Source: Lithodes maja (taxonomy: Eukaryota > Arthropoda > Malacostraca > Decapoda > Lithodidae). Taken from it: a stretch of DNA of 64,000 bases. The translations under genes and the position numbers were made by a program. Shown here piece by piece: positions 22,020-33,024 of this stretch. Position 1 is the first letter of the stretch. Each line of letters opens with the position of its first letter. The notes under the pieces were generated by a model, which worked only from the letters and a program-made list of their open reading frames with translations, was not told the DNA's origin and searched no databases. The stretch lies in contig JBAKBP010000202.1 of NCBI GenBank assembly GCA_037953745.1, forward strand, positions 1 to 64,000, written 5' to 3'.

Positions 22020-22330
22020 GAGCGCCGTTCTGCCAGCAACAACATCGGTCTTCAAATCTGCCACAGCGGGTCTGCAAACTGCCACATCAGGTCTGCAAGC
22101 TGCCACATCAAGTCTGCAAGCTGCCACATCAGGTCTGCAAGCCGCCACATCATCTGAATACCTGCAACCTTCACAACCAACGAACAGACTACCAGAAATG
22201 CACCGGCCGGATTTCAACCAACAAGAAAACAAACCAAACACCAAACACCTACACTAACTAACTAACCAAACACCAAACCCCTACACTAACTAACCAAACG
22301 CCAAACACCTACACTAACTAAATATATCTA
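22020..22330 (+). repeat. 21-bp in-frame minisatellite after an acceptor-like site
   Basis: ttaattattacag precedes 22020. Five copies of tctgcaagctgccacatca-type 21-bp units follow, encoding LQAATSG-type heptads in one frame and CKLPHQV in another. Downstream are accaaacacc/actaacta repeats. No donor or domain was recognised. Confidence 0.6.
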
Positions 22331-22449
22331 ACTAAGCTTCTAACCAACCTCTTCAGCGAACCGAATAGAGCAACACCTAACCAATACTAACCTATAACAA
22401 GACTCCCTACCTATCCCTACCCCTTGAACTAACTAGAGCTATCCCCCTC

Positions 22450-22470
22450 TACCCCCCCCCCCCCCTTCCC
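22450..22470. repeat. Poly-C tract
   Basis: C run in a pyrimidine-rich context; a complementary G run lies at about 22821-22838. 22480-22800 otherwise shows nothing supportable. Confidence 0.8.
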
Positions 22471-22871
22471 ACCTCACCTCAGCATCCCTACCAGAAACTT
22501 TGTCTAATTCGAAGCCAACGACGATAGGAGAAAAAGATTAGTGCATGGATTAATTATATTATATTTCAATATACTGTATATATGTCATTATAAAAAAATG
22601 ATGTTACGTTATTGGAAATATTATAGTTATAGCAAATTTAAACAATATATATACCAGATTTATTTATATATAAATTATTGCCAAACAATAAGTATATCAT
22701 TTACACTGAAATGTATTACAATAGAATCTTACCTTAAATGTGCCGCCTATCTAACGTAATGTCTGTACACATGTTAGTAGAAGGGAGGTGGTTGAGGTGG
22801 TGATAAAGACAATGGAAGGAAGGGGGGGGGGGGGGGGAAGGATGGTTAGGATTAAAGGGAAGTTTGCTCCG

Positions 22872-23125
22872 GCCCCTTTCTCCCTCATGTTTAGCCCAGG
22901 TTATTTTGAGACTAAGAAGTTCACCTTCTAGTTTGGCACTAAAGACCCTCTGTGCCATATAGCGATCTGGGGGGGTTTTCTGGCGAGCACTAGCGAGCCT
23001 GAAATTAATGAGAAACTGGCATTAATATTATTTCGGCTGGTACATTTTTCTATCGAAAAATGTACAAAATTATCTCTAAGGGGGGTCTTCGAGGCATTTT
23101 ATTTAAGCTTGACTGAAAGTCTTGG
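22872..23125 (+). repeat. Interspersed family A
   Basis: Contains ccctttctccctcatgttta, tggcgagcactagcgagcct, tctatcgaaaaatgtacaaa and aaggggggtcttcg, the family A order. Confidence 0.72.
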
Positions 23126-23227
23126 GACGAAAACAAATATATATATATATATACAAAATCAAAATCAAACTTCCCTTTACAGAGAACACAGTGGGAAAGG
23201 ATGGTTAGGATTAAAGAATATTGTTGC

Positions 23228-23260
23228 CGTGGTGGTGGTGGTGGTGGTGGTGGTGGTAGA
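23228..23260. repeat. (GGT)n microsatellite
   Basis: About ten GGT units; the flanking frame gives only a poly-Val run. Confidence 0.9.
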
Positions 23261-23514
23261 CTGGTTGAGTGGTCTGGTTGGGGTTTCCATCATCGTTCGA
23301 CATCTGTAAAAGACAAAAATACATGGTTAACATTTATCTCAATCAGCCAAGTATAACTGTATAATTATAATTTGGGTAAACATTGAAGAGACTCCGGACA
23401 GCCTTTTAACATACCCTAAAAAAACGACAAAAATTACTTAGTCTCTTAAATTTGTACCATCTTGGTGTTAGCATTATTATTATATTTTTGTATATTTAGA
23501 AGATGTATTTTGAC

Positions 23515-23612
23515 CAGTGCAGAATTTCGATGCGAGTATCCTAGGTTCGAGTCCTGAGTGCCACATGTATTTGTTGATTTCATTGAGTTTAAATGTGAAG
23601 TTGGTTGGTGTT
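23515..23612 (+). mobile_element. tRNA-related SINE, family S1 (plus copy)
   Basis: gaatttcgatgcgagtatcc, then ggttcgagtcc (23544-23554), then gtatttgttgatttcattga and gaagttggttggtg. Same order as the two minus copies. Confidence 0.68.
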
Positions 23613-23702
23613 AACATAATAATTCTGGCTATCATTGGACGAATTTATGTAGTTTAGAAAACACCTCTAGGAATCAAAGGGATAAAAGTATCTTTAAAAA
23701 GC

Positions 23703-24020
23703 CTTAAGGGGAGATTGGTAGTTTTTCTAGACCCCCTTCTCCTTCATGTTTAGCCCTATTAGTTCTCAGATCTTAGAAGTTTGTCCCAATAGTTTTCTTT
23801 TTCTTTTTATACCTTTCGCCCCATGTCTTTGTCAATATTTAGACCTTTCGTGCCATTTAAGTGTCAATTTTATTTCCTGGCGAGTGATAGCGAGCCTGTA
23901 ATTGTGCAGGAACCGGCCTTCAGCCGTGAAATTTTTCTATCGAAAAATGTAAACATTTATTTCAAAGGGGGATCTAATGGAAGTTTTTTAAAGTTTGGAG
24001 GTCTAGTGAGGAAACTAAAA
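23703..24020 (+). repeat. Interspersed family A, long copy
   Basis: The fullest copy: cccttctccttcatgtttag, cctggcgagtgatagcgagc, aaccggccttcagccgtga, ctatcgaaaaatgtaaacat, ggaggtctagtgaggaaac. The predicted frames across it are not conserved between copies. Between 24020 and 24900 I see only a local duplication (gaagagctaaatgcactatg, 24505 and 24555). Confidence 0.75.
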
Positions 24021-25408
24021 AGAAATATCACAAAATCGACCAAGAAATTATACCTTCCCCTTTCATTATATTGGTGTTATCGATGTTATTCTTAGGTGAC
24101 CGTAAATTGACATGTACAATCAGCCTAATAAGTGATGTCTCGGCACCAAGCATATTTTGATTGATAATTGGTATCGGCATTATCTAAGCTTAAGGTCTTC
24201 ATATCGAGTGAGATATACAATCATGTTCCTACACTTACCCACCCAATTCAACATCTGGCAGACATTAATACAGCACAGAGCGAGCCAAACTAAATGACAG
24301 CCGAGCCATTACTTATTAGCGCGACCGTACCTATCTTGATTATGCAGCGAAGATTTGCTAGCTAAGCATGTTAATGATAAAAACTTGAGCATTATTATGA
24401 TCCAGAAGCATTGAGTACTTTCAAAATGGCATTAATTATCGATAACAAACTTTAAAGTCAGAAATTGTTTAATATTAGCAACATTCAACTAAGTGGATAG
24501 ATTGGAAGAACTAAATGCACTATGAAGAAGTAATCCAAACTAAATAAATTTGTTGGAAGAGCTAAATGCACTATGAAGAAGTAATCCATAGTCGGTTACA
24601 TTTCGGCCAGCGGTAAATTGTCATGCTCCCATGTTCACTACCGCTAATAACATGCTATAGCGAAATATGTTTTTGTTTATGAGAACTTTGTATTAATAGT
24701 AGGGCTATGCAGATTCACAACTGTTCATTGTTTGGCGCTAAGCATTGGTAAGTTAGCGGCACAGGAATTGAGTTTTCCGCCAGGTTCAAAATTAAACTGG
24801 CCTTATCCTTGTAATATAACCGGCCATGTGGTTAATGGAGGCGCTGTGAGAGAACGGCCATCATTTTCCTTGGCCGCCATTTTGTTATCAATTATCACAC
24901 AACGGCCCCCTTGCCACATGACTCGTTGCCGCCGTTTGGGGGCTTCCGGGCTTGTAGGTGGGGCGGCCAAGGTTCTTGGCCGCTCTCCCTATCACCTCCA
25001 ACTAATTTTGTCATGTCCTTTTCTTTCTCCTCCTTTCTAGTTTTCGTTTTTCCCTCTTCCGCTTTCTCCTGGGGCTGCCATCCGAGGCCGGTCTCCCACC
25101 CTTGAACTTTTGTGGTCCCGTCCCTCCCTTCCCTTCCGGTTGACTTCCCTGTTTGCTTCCTTCCTTTCTCTTTAACTGCTTCGGAGGTTCTAGTTTCCTT
25201 AGGGCTTCGCCTTGGTGTCTCTGATCACTGCTGAGTTGGCAGAGTCCACCTGGCGACAGGTGCTGCCGGCCAGGGCTCGCAAGGCTCGTTGCTGGAGGAT
25301 AGGCACTATAGGGTTGCTTTGGGGTTTCTGACTCTCTTCTCTCTTCCCAGTGAGTGTGTCAGGTGACTACGCCGGCCCCGTTCTCCGTGGGACAAAGCTG
25401 CAGGACAA

Positions 25409-27830
25409 ATGCCCGGGTTGTACAAGGTCCCTAGCTCAAAGCCGAGACTTGTCCCATCTCAATTGGCCGCATTCTGGGTTTCGTGGCCCTGCGGAGGTCT
25501 TTCTCCCTTTCGTTGCCAGGGGCACCTGGTAACCGCAGTATCTTCTTCCATGCTTTACCCCCTTTTCTCTTGCTATGGTGACGACTTATGCTTTTTTCCC
25601 TGTTCTTCCCTGTTTATGGCTTCTGCTTTAGTGGTTCCGGTGAGTGAGCCCCTTGTGGCATGCAGCCTGCTACTTGGGGGTCTGTTGTCTGGCTGTCAGT
25701 CCGGTTCACCGCGGGAGCACGGTGAGTCGGGGATGGTTTTGGGTGCTCTCGACCGGCCCGCTGAACTATCCCTCGGTCGTCGCTCGTCCCTCTCGTCCAT
25801 TACCGTTCCGAATCCTTCTCCTACCCTTCCGTCTTCGTCACGTCTTTCTCCGCCCTCCACTACCCAGGATTTCATCTCCTCTCCTGTAGTTATTTCCGCG
25901 TCTTCCTCTTCTTCCTCTTCTCTCTCTAGTCTTGTCACCCTCGACCCTTTTCTGCCCTCCCTTCCCCGTTCTCTTTCCTCTTCTTCTCCAGTTTCGTCCT
26001 CTTCTCGTCCTCGCTCCTCGGTCCTCCCTATGTCCTCTCTCTTTGCACCTCCTTCCTTTACTAAGTTTTTCTCCATCCCTGCTTCTGCGCCTCTAGCCGG
26101 TGATGACCTCCTCTTCCACCTGCGTCTCCTTCAACAGGTGGGAAAGGACGTCACCTTCCACTCCCGCCATGATGCCTCCCGTCTTGTTACCGTCCAAAAC
26201 GAACTTCAGGCTACTGCTATGTCCTCTTTCGTCGATTGTTCTGGCACCCCCATCCCGGCTCAAAAAGATCAACGACTCAACTCCTGTACAGGGACTGTCC
26301 TGATCCCCGCTTCCATCCGTCTCGGGGGTCGTCCTTTCGCGGATTGCGCCGACCTCGTCAAGGACATCGTTGTCGCTCAAGACCACAAGGTGGTTAGTGT
26401 GGTGTGCTACACTATCCTCCTCGCGACCTTCGCCGCCATCCCGCTAACATTGCCAAGATCTCTTTTGATGGACTTTCCCTTCCTGCCCATGTTATTGTCG
26501 GTGGTACTCGCCTCCCCGTGACTGCGTCTCTTCCCCGTCCACTCCAGTGTCGCAGCTGCTGGCGTTTCGGCCACCCGGCTAAGTTCTGCCGTACAGCCGC
26601 TGAGAGCCCACTCTGCCCGCGCTGTGCGCAGTCCGGACATGCCGTTGGCGAATGTCAGTCAACGTCCCAGTTCTGCCTTAATTGCCGCGGGTCTCATTCG
26701 GCCGACTCTAAGATTTGCCCCGTTCATCTGTTCGAGTCTGAGGTTGCTGTTCTCAAAGCGAGACACGGCCTTACGCTCACCGCAGCCCGCCAAGAGGCTC
26801 GTCGCTTGGGCTTCACCCCTCAGTCATTTTCCAAGACTCTGTCTCCTCCCTCCTCTTCTTTGCCTCCCTCTACCACGCCCCCCCCTTTTTCTGGTTCCTC
26901 GGTTCCTTCCACCGCCTCCGCTCCCTCCGTCCCCCCGGTCGCACCAGTTTCGTCATCTGCCTCCCTTCCTTCTACCGGTGCTTCTGGATTTTCTCCTTCC
27001 TCCTCTTCAGTCTCCTCCGTTCGTCCTTCCGTCTCTTCCTTTTCTGTCCCTTTGTCTAACACTTTCTCTGTTCTCAGTCCTTCTCCTACTAGTCTTCTGC
27101 CCCTTCCTCTTGCTCTCTTCCTTGTTCCTCCTCTTCTAGTCTCCCTCCACGCTCTCACCGTTCCAAGCCTCCCCCCCGTTCTCCGTCATCTTCCTCTTCT
27201 AGTCGCCCCAAATCTCCTACTCGCTCTAAACTTCCCTTCTCCTCTACCAAACGGGCTCCTGTGCTCCGTTCTTCCTCGCCCGCTTCCTCTTTTAAACGTA
27301 AGGGTGGTCTCCGTGATGTGCGGTGCTCAAGTCCCTGCGAGAAGAAGAAGAAGTCGCCTCCTTCTCCTTCTGTTTCCCTTTCTCCTCTCTCCGTCCAGTC
27401 TCCTCCTCCTCCCGTCCCTGCATCCCTAGATTTCTCCTACGAAACCCTACCTCAGATTGACGAATTTATCCGTTCTTCCCACCCACCACCTTCTACTGTT
27501 CACGCCGAAGTTCATCCTACCCCCTCTTCTCTCCCCCCTACCCCTCTCCCGCCTTTCCCTCTCCCGCCTTCCCCTGCCCCGTCCTCTTCCTCCACTCCCC
27601 CTTCTGGCCTTCCTCCGGGCCCTCCTCCTCTTCCTCCTCCTGACCCTCCCCCTCTTCCTTCTCCTGCCCTTACCCCCTCCTTCTCTTCCCACCCGCCGTC
27701 CGTCCTTCCTCCCTCTTCCGGCCCTCCTCCTTCCTCTCCTCTTTCTCTGTTAGACCTCCCTATGCCCCCCGGTTTCCAGTCTTCCCCTTCAACGTCTTCT
27801 CCAATTCCTGCTCTTATTTCCCATCGTTAG
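25409..27830 (+). pseudogene. LINE ORF1 (gag-like, three CCHC knuckles), frameshifted
   Basis: ORF1 binds element RNA in a ribonucleoprotein. The reading passes through three frames: 25409 to about 26415 (Ser/Pro-rich, then LLFHLRLLQQVGKDVTFHSR), about 26404 to about 27090 (ANIAKISFDGLSLP, then the zinc knuckles), and about 27123 to 27830 (basic KRKGGLRDVRC and a Pro-rich tail). Knuckles at 26548-26718 are CX2CX4HX4C, CX2CX4HX4C and CX2CX3HX6C. The shifts fall near 26405-26430 and between 27090 and 27123, where C- and T-rich runs could also cause sequencing errors. The start is uncertain; Met codons at 25409 and 25616 are both possible. Confidence 0.78.
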
Positions 27831-27951
27831 CCTCTCTTGGCTATATTTTCCACCCACGGTGTTACCTGTATTTTGTAAATATGTTGTATATAGTGTTCGT
27901 CTTTTCTTCCCTCTTGTACGCGTCTTCTTTTTAATCTTTTTTGTCTTTATA

Positions 27952-30900
27952 ATGTCCATTTTACAATGGAACATTCGTAGTTTTGCAGCACATCGTGTTG
28001 ATCTTCGTTACCTTATCTCTAGGTTTAGCCCACTTATTATTAGTTTACAAGAATCGCGTTTATCTAATGCCCCCTCCCCAATTCCTTTTTACTCCTATAT
28101 AAGTTCTCCCCATTCCCAGTATGCTACTTGCCTCCTCGTACATCTTGATGTCCCAGTGTCTCAGTTAACTATCCGTACCTCTCTTAAATGCACGCTTGCC
28201 AGAGTGTTCCTTTCCCGCTGGCTTACAGTAGTTTCCATATACCTTTCCCCCTCGATCCCGCTCGATGTTCCAGAATTAAACAGGATCCTTTCTCTATTAC
28301 CTCCACCTTTCCTCCTTTTAGGGGATTTTAATTGCAGGCATTCCCTGTGGGGTGACTCTACCGTTAATACACGGGGTCGTTCCCTTGAGGCTCTGATTCG
28401 TACACACGATTTATTTCTTTTAAACACTGGTTCCTCTACGCATTTTGATAGCGGCACCCGTACCTTCTCATGTATTGACTTGTCTCTGTGTTCCCCTACG
28501 CTATCCTTGGATTTTACTTGGAAGGTCTTTAATGATTACTGTGCGACTGACCACTTCCCGATTGTCCTCTCCCCTACGTCTTACTCCCCAGTGCCACGCC
28601 CTCCCCGTTGGTGTTTCGATCGTGCCGACTGGACGTCTTTCGCTGATCTCGCCGTTCCGTCTAATCCGACCCCTGCTTTCCCGGACCCTGATGCCATGCT
28701 TACCAGTTTCCTGATGTTTGTGCTCCATGCTGCCTATACTTGTATTCCACGCACTACTCGGAGTATGTCTTCTAAGTGTGTACCGTGGTGGACTGCTCAG
28801 TGCACTTCGGCTTTACGCAATAAAAGAGCCAAGTGGAAGAGTTTCCGTCGGAAAAAAGGCTCTCCATATGAGCGGGATGCGTATACTCTTTTCAAACAGG
28901 CTAATGCCGTCTTCCGTCGTACAATCCGCTCTGCTAAAAAATCTAGCTGGATGTCGTATGCCTCTACTATCAACGCAGATACACCTGTTCCGCAAGTCTG
29001 GGCTCGCGTCAGGAAGATTGCAGGGAAACATGCGCCTACGCCGGCCCCTGTCCTCCATACCAACACTGGCATTGTGGGCGATCCGTCTCTGGTGGCCAAT
29101 ATGTTGGGACAACATTTCAGTGATGTTAGCACTGGCTCCCATCTCCCGCCCTCCTTCCAGATGCATAAACGCCGTTCTGAACTTAGGCGACTTGACTTCG
29201 TCTTATCATCTGATCAGTTTTTCAATGCCCCCTTCTCCCGGGCTGAGCTTGAGTCTAGCCTGGGAGCCTGTAAGGATACATGTGAAGGCCCTGACGGTGT
29301 CCATTACTTGATGCTGAAGCACTTATCTCCACCTGCGCTTGGCTTTCTCTTGTCCATCTACAACCGTCTGTGGTCCACAGGCTTTTTTCCGGCTGGGTGG
29401 AGACATGCCATCCTTCTCCCATTCCTTAAGCCGGGTAAGTCGGGCCATGCACCAGCAGATTACCGTCCCATTGCCCTGGTCAGTTGTGTCGGCAAATTAT
29501 TAGAACGCATGGTTCACTCCCGCTTAATGTGGCTCCTGGAATCAAGAAGCATCCTGTCACCTTTTCAATATGGCTTTCGCAAGGGCCGTAGTACTTTGGA
29601 CCCATTATTGAGATTGGCGACTTCTATCCGCGATGCCTTTTCGGACACTAAGTCGGTTTTAGCTGTATTCTTCGATCTTGAAAGAGCGTATGATACTGCC
29701 TGGAAATACAACATCCTTCGTACCCTTTTACGTTCTGGTGTGTCTGGCAACATGGCGGTATTCTTGCAGAACTTTCTCCGTGATCGTACTTTCCGAGTCA
29801 AGCTTCAGAATACATTCTCACGAACATACCCCCAACACGACGGTGTCCCACAGGGTTGTGTTCTTAGTACCATCCTTTTTATCCTAGCTATTAATGGTAT
29901 TATTTCTTCCCTCCCTCTTGGTGTCCGTGCTTCTTTGTATGTGGACGACTTCGCTATTTACGCTGTGGGTTTGGATATCGCTGCCCTACAACATCTCATG
30001 CAGCGGGCCATTGATGCAGCTGCGCAGTGGGCTACGGCCCATGGTTTTCGGTTTTCGCCCTCGAAATCTTGTGCCGTCGTCTTCACAAAACGCCATACAG
30101 TCCCGCATCCTGTTCTTACGTTGTATAACCGCCCTCTGCCTTACAGGTCCTCAGCTCCATTCTTGGGTCTCATTTTCGATACTCGGTTGACATGGTACCC
30201 GCACATTACTTCGTTACTGACCTCCACCACCCGACGGCTTCAACTCTTACAAACCCTTAGCCACTTGTCTTGGGGTGCGGACCGGACGACTCTTCTGCGC
30301 CTCCATACAACGCTTATTCTCTCCAAGATCGATTATGGCTGCCAGGTATATGCCTCCGCTGCGCGTACAAACCTTAAGCGCCTAGACTCCCTTCACCATC
30401 ACGGTCTGCGCTTGTCGCTAGGGGCTTTTCGCTCTACTCCGGTTATTAGCCTTTATGCTGAGTCGGGTGTCCCACCGCTATCATCCAGGCGGGATAAACT
30501 GACCCTTCGATGTCATCTTCGCCTTCTGCAACACAGTTCGGCTGGTTTTCCTCCCACGGCTTGCGGCTTAGCCCCATCAGTGTCTGCTACTTCGTTCCCC
30601 GGTCGGGTCTCTGCTTTACTGGCCTCCTTCTCTTTTCCCATTCCATCGGTGCTACCCCTCCGACAGTCGGAGTTCCCCCCATGGCTACTCCCTCGCCCTA
30701 CCGTTTGTACAGCTGCCCTCCCTCCCTCTAAGGCCTCTTCAACCCCCCAGTTGCTTTATGCTCAGTTTACGGAACATCTGCTACGCCACTCTTCAGCCGT
30801 TCCAGTGTACACTGATGGTTCCAAGACCTCCGCCGGTACAGGGTTTGCGGTTGTGTTCCCGGACCGGACCTTCCAACGTCACATCCAATCATGTGCTAGT

Positions 30901-31638
30901 GTCTTTACGGCCGAGTTATTTGCTATTTTATTTGCCCTACGTACTATTTTTTGTTCACACCTGCATACCTTTGTAATTTTTAGTGACTCCCTTAGTGCTC
31001 TTCAGAGTATTCAGTCTCTTCCCGCTGTTAACCCCTTAGTGCTGGAGATTCAAGAATGGTTGTTCCGCATCGCTACTAAATTGAAGTCCCTGTCTTTCTG
31101 TTGGGTCCCGAGTCATGTTGGTGTGCCTGGCAATGAGCGGGTTGATTTTTTCGCCCGCTCTGCTATTACCTCTCACCGACTCGTGCCACGACGTATTCCT
31201 GCATCTGATTACTTCCCTCGTGTTACTCAATTACTACGTCAGCGCTGGCAGGACGAATGGACCTCCATGAGGGTGTCTGATGTCAAACTGCGTTCTGTCA
31301 AACCTTCCGTCCTCCCTTGGAAGTCTTCCTCTCATCGCAATCGTCGATGGGAGACCGCTCTAGCCCGTCTTCGGCTCGGCCACACCAGGCTCACGCATGG
31401 TCATTTGATGTCCTGTGATGTCCCCACGCTCTGTCCTTGCTGCCATATTCCAGTGTCTGTCCAGCATCTCCTGATCGACTGTCCGCGTTTCTCCAATGCC
31501 CGACGGCAGGCATTCCCCTTCATATCCTCCCTTAATCGCCCCCTTGTCTTAGCCGATTTGCTCGGAGAGTCCCCCACTTTCTCCCTCCCACATCTTATGC
31601 GGTTTCTCCTCCATACCCGTCTCCTTCAGCTTCTTTAA
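27952..31638 (+). CDS. LINE ORF2: endonuclease, reverse transcriptase and RNase H
   Basis: I place the start at MSILQWNIRSF, the usual beginning of an APE-type endonuclease; 31 more codons upstream are open but hydrophobic and unlikely to belong. Counting from the upstream Met at 27859: endonuclease motifs LQESR (63-67), GDFNCRHSLWG (155-165) and TDHFPI (230-235); RT motifs FFDLERAYD (catalytic Asp about 606), GVPQGCVLS and YVDDFAIY (YVDD 694-697); RNase H motifs VYTDGSK (Asp about 986), TAEL, FSDSLSAL and the VDFFARSA Asp. A Cys/His cluster (CPCCHIPVSVQHLLIDC) lies near the C-terminus. No internal stop or frameshift, so the protein could be functional. Confidence 0.93.
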   Translation: MSILQWNIRSFAAHRVDLRYLISRFSPLIISLQESRLSNAPSPIPFYSYISSPHSQYATCLLVHLDVPVSQLTIRTSLKCTLARVFLSRWLTVVSIYLSPSIPLDVPELNRILSLLPPPFLLLGDFNCRHSLWGDSTVNTRGRSLEALIRTHDLFLLNTGSSTHFDSGTRTFSCIDLSLCSPTLSLDFTWKVFNDYCATDHFPIVLSPTSYSPVPRPPRWCFDRADWTSFADLAVPSNPTPAFPDPDAMLTSFLMFVLHAAYTCIPRTTRSMSSKCVPWWTAQCTSALRNKRAKWKSFRRKKGSPYERDAYTLFKQANAVFRRTIRSAKKSSWMSYASTINADTPVPQVWARVRKIAGKHAPTPAPVLHTNTGIVGDPSLVANMLGQHFSDVSTGSHLPPSFQMHKRRSELRRLDFVLSSDQFFNAPFSRAELESSLGACKDTCEGPDGVHYLMLKHLSPPALGFLLSIYNRLWSTGFFPAGWRHAILLPFLKPGKSGHAPADYRPIALVSCVGKLLERMVHSRLMWLLESRSILSPFQYGFRKGRSTLDPLLRLATSIRDAFSDTKSVLAVFFDLERAYDTAWKYNILRTLLRSGVSGNMAVFLQNFLRDRTFRVKLQNTFSRTYPQHDGVPQGCVLSTILFILAINGIISSLPLGVRASLYVDDFAIYAVGLDIAALQHLMQRAIDAAAQWATAHGFRFSPSKSCAVVFTKRHTVPHPVLTLYNRPLPYRSSAPFLGLIFDTRLTWYPHITSLLTSTTRRLQLLQTLSHLSWGADRTTLLRLHTTLILSKIDYGCQVYASAARTNLKRLDSLHHHGLRLSLGAFRSTPVISLYAESGVPPLSSRRDKLTLRCHLRLLQHSSAGFPPTACGLAPSVSATSFPGRVSALLASFSFPIPSVLPLRQSEFPPWLLPRPTVCTAALPPSKASSTPQLLYAQFTEHLLRHSSAVPVYTDGSKTSAGTGFAVVFPDRTFQRHIQSCASVFTAELFAILFALRTIFCSHLHTFVIFSDSLSALQSIQSLPAVNPLVLEIQEWLFRIATKLKSLSFCWVPSHVGVPGNERVDFFARSAITSHRLVPRRIPASDYFPRVTQLLRQRWQDEWTSMRVSDVKLRSVKPSVLPWKSSSHRNRRWETALARLRLGHTRLTHGHLMSCDVPTLCPCCHIPVSVQHLLIDCPRFSNARRQAFPFISSLNRPLVLADLLGESPTFSLPHLMRFLLHTRLLQLL

Positions 31639-31786
31639 TTAGTGTTTCCTAGTCTTCTTCTCCTCTACTCCGTCGTGCGCCCTGCCCCACAACACCTCCG
31701 ATGTTTGTTTTTTTTTCCACAAAGTTTCTTTTGGTGCCACATAGTCTTTTTAGGCTTGGTGCGAATCCCTATTTTAATAATAATAA

Positions 31787-31835
31787 ACATGAGGGAGAAG
31801 GGGTTCCATAAAAACTACCCTCTTCCCTTAATGAT
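31787..31835 (-). repeat. Family A fragment at the LINE 3' junction
   Basis: acatgagggagaaggggttc is the complement of the family A start. Sequence from 31840 to 32600 has no recognised repeat. Confidence 0.6.
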
Positions 31836-32612
31836 AAATAACCACAAGGCGTCCAGTCAGCCGGCTTCGATGCGCTAGTTTGCCTAGGTTTTCAAAATCC
31901 AATTCAAATATTGTAACTAAATCCTCCATGTTATCATTAAGGCATCTATTACTCGTGGGTTAATAGGTAATTAATCAATTATACATTATATTCAGGTTAA
32001 AAAATACTTAGCCCAATTCCGTTTAGAAAAGTCACATTAAATATAGCCTAAGTTTATGCCATCAATTTATAATCTGGATCTCAATTTCTTCCTAAATTAA
32101 TCAAATCTACGATAATTATCCCGAATAGACTCGCAGCGTTATTATACATAATTTATTAGGGAAAGTGAAGCTCTATGGAATCCTTATAATATACTCACAT
32201 AGATTCCGTTGTGGTAGAATAGTTTTGATAAGTTTTGTAATTCTCGATTATGTCGATAAAAATAGAGTCCCGTGCGTAAACAAACTCTTCTTCTTCACTC
32301 CCGGAATCTTGAGAGCTCCGCTATGGACGTGTTCGCAATGGAGTACACTCGCTACGGTAAAGTGTTATGTTCTACAAAGATGTTACTGTATGTCTAATAT
32401 ACACATTTGCAACATTACATTGTGCTTGTATTTATGTTTCATAGTTTTCCCGGTATTTGTTCAATCCTTTCTGGCATTTTTCTTTCCCATTTCCCTTGTA
32501 GTTTTAGTATTATTACATATATTTGCTCTTGCGCACGAATCGGCGCATATTGTTGCCATTCCTTCTCTCAGCTGACAGAAACGTCAAACAGCCCGGCAGA
32601 TTTGTAACTGTC

Positions 32613-33008
32613 ATGGCCGCTTGTGCAGGTTGTAGTCTCTCCTGTCAGAAATTGGGGGACATTTTGCGAACCAAGGAAGCTACATGGGATTTTCTTGTTC
32701 AGCATAAGTTAGTCTTGGCAACTGGTAAGTGTAGTACATGTGGCAGTGAATTGCAAGTGAGTGAAAATAGACAACAAAAGAAGTATAGATGTGACAAACG
32801 GAATAAAGAATACGTTCACCATGCACTCAGGAAATCACGATGTAGGTATAATGTTAGTGCTGTGAAAGATGCATTCTTTGAAAATGCCCACATCCCCATT
32901 CCCAAAGTCCTCAATATTGTGTATTGGTTCTGCATAAACAAATTACCTTATCAAGATGTAGTCCTTCAGTGCGATGTTGGCCTCAGTACGTTAGTTGACT
33001 GGTATTAA
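32613..33008 (+). pseudogene. Merlin-type (IS1595/ISXO2-like) transposase, N-terminal fragment
   Basis: 131 codons from ATG at 32613. The layout is that of the zinc-ribbon and linker region of Merlin-family DDE transposases, which are related to bacterial IS1016/IS1595: CSTCGSELQVS, then YRCDKRN, a basic stretch, and a helical segment KVLNIVYWFCINKLPYQDVV ending at DVGLSTLVDWY. The normal protein continues into the catalytic DDE core, which is absent: the frame stops at 33006 and the satellite array begins about 20 bp later. The second Cys pair of the ribbon looks incomplete. A dead, truncated copy. Confidence 0.75.
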
Positions 33009-33024
33009 TACACCAAAAATCTGT

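Larger units (their letters stand above)
24930..31786 (+). mobile_element. I-group LINE, near full length
   Basis: A 5' GC-rich leader, a zinc-knuckle ORF1 (frameshifted), a 1,228-aa ORF2 with endonuclease, RT and RNase H, a short 3' UTR and a terminal (TAA)4 at 31775-31786. RNase H plus a TAA-repeat tail are features of the I group (I/Nimb-like). The 5' boundary is my estimate; a clear TSD was not found. The element ends directly against an inverted family A fragment (31787-31835), so A is likely its target. Confidence 0.85.

Noticed and set aside
25696..27692. Minus-strand Glu/Arg-rich frames opposite the LINE ORF1
   Set aside because: Shadow of the Ser/Pro-rich ORF1 codons; no domain.
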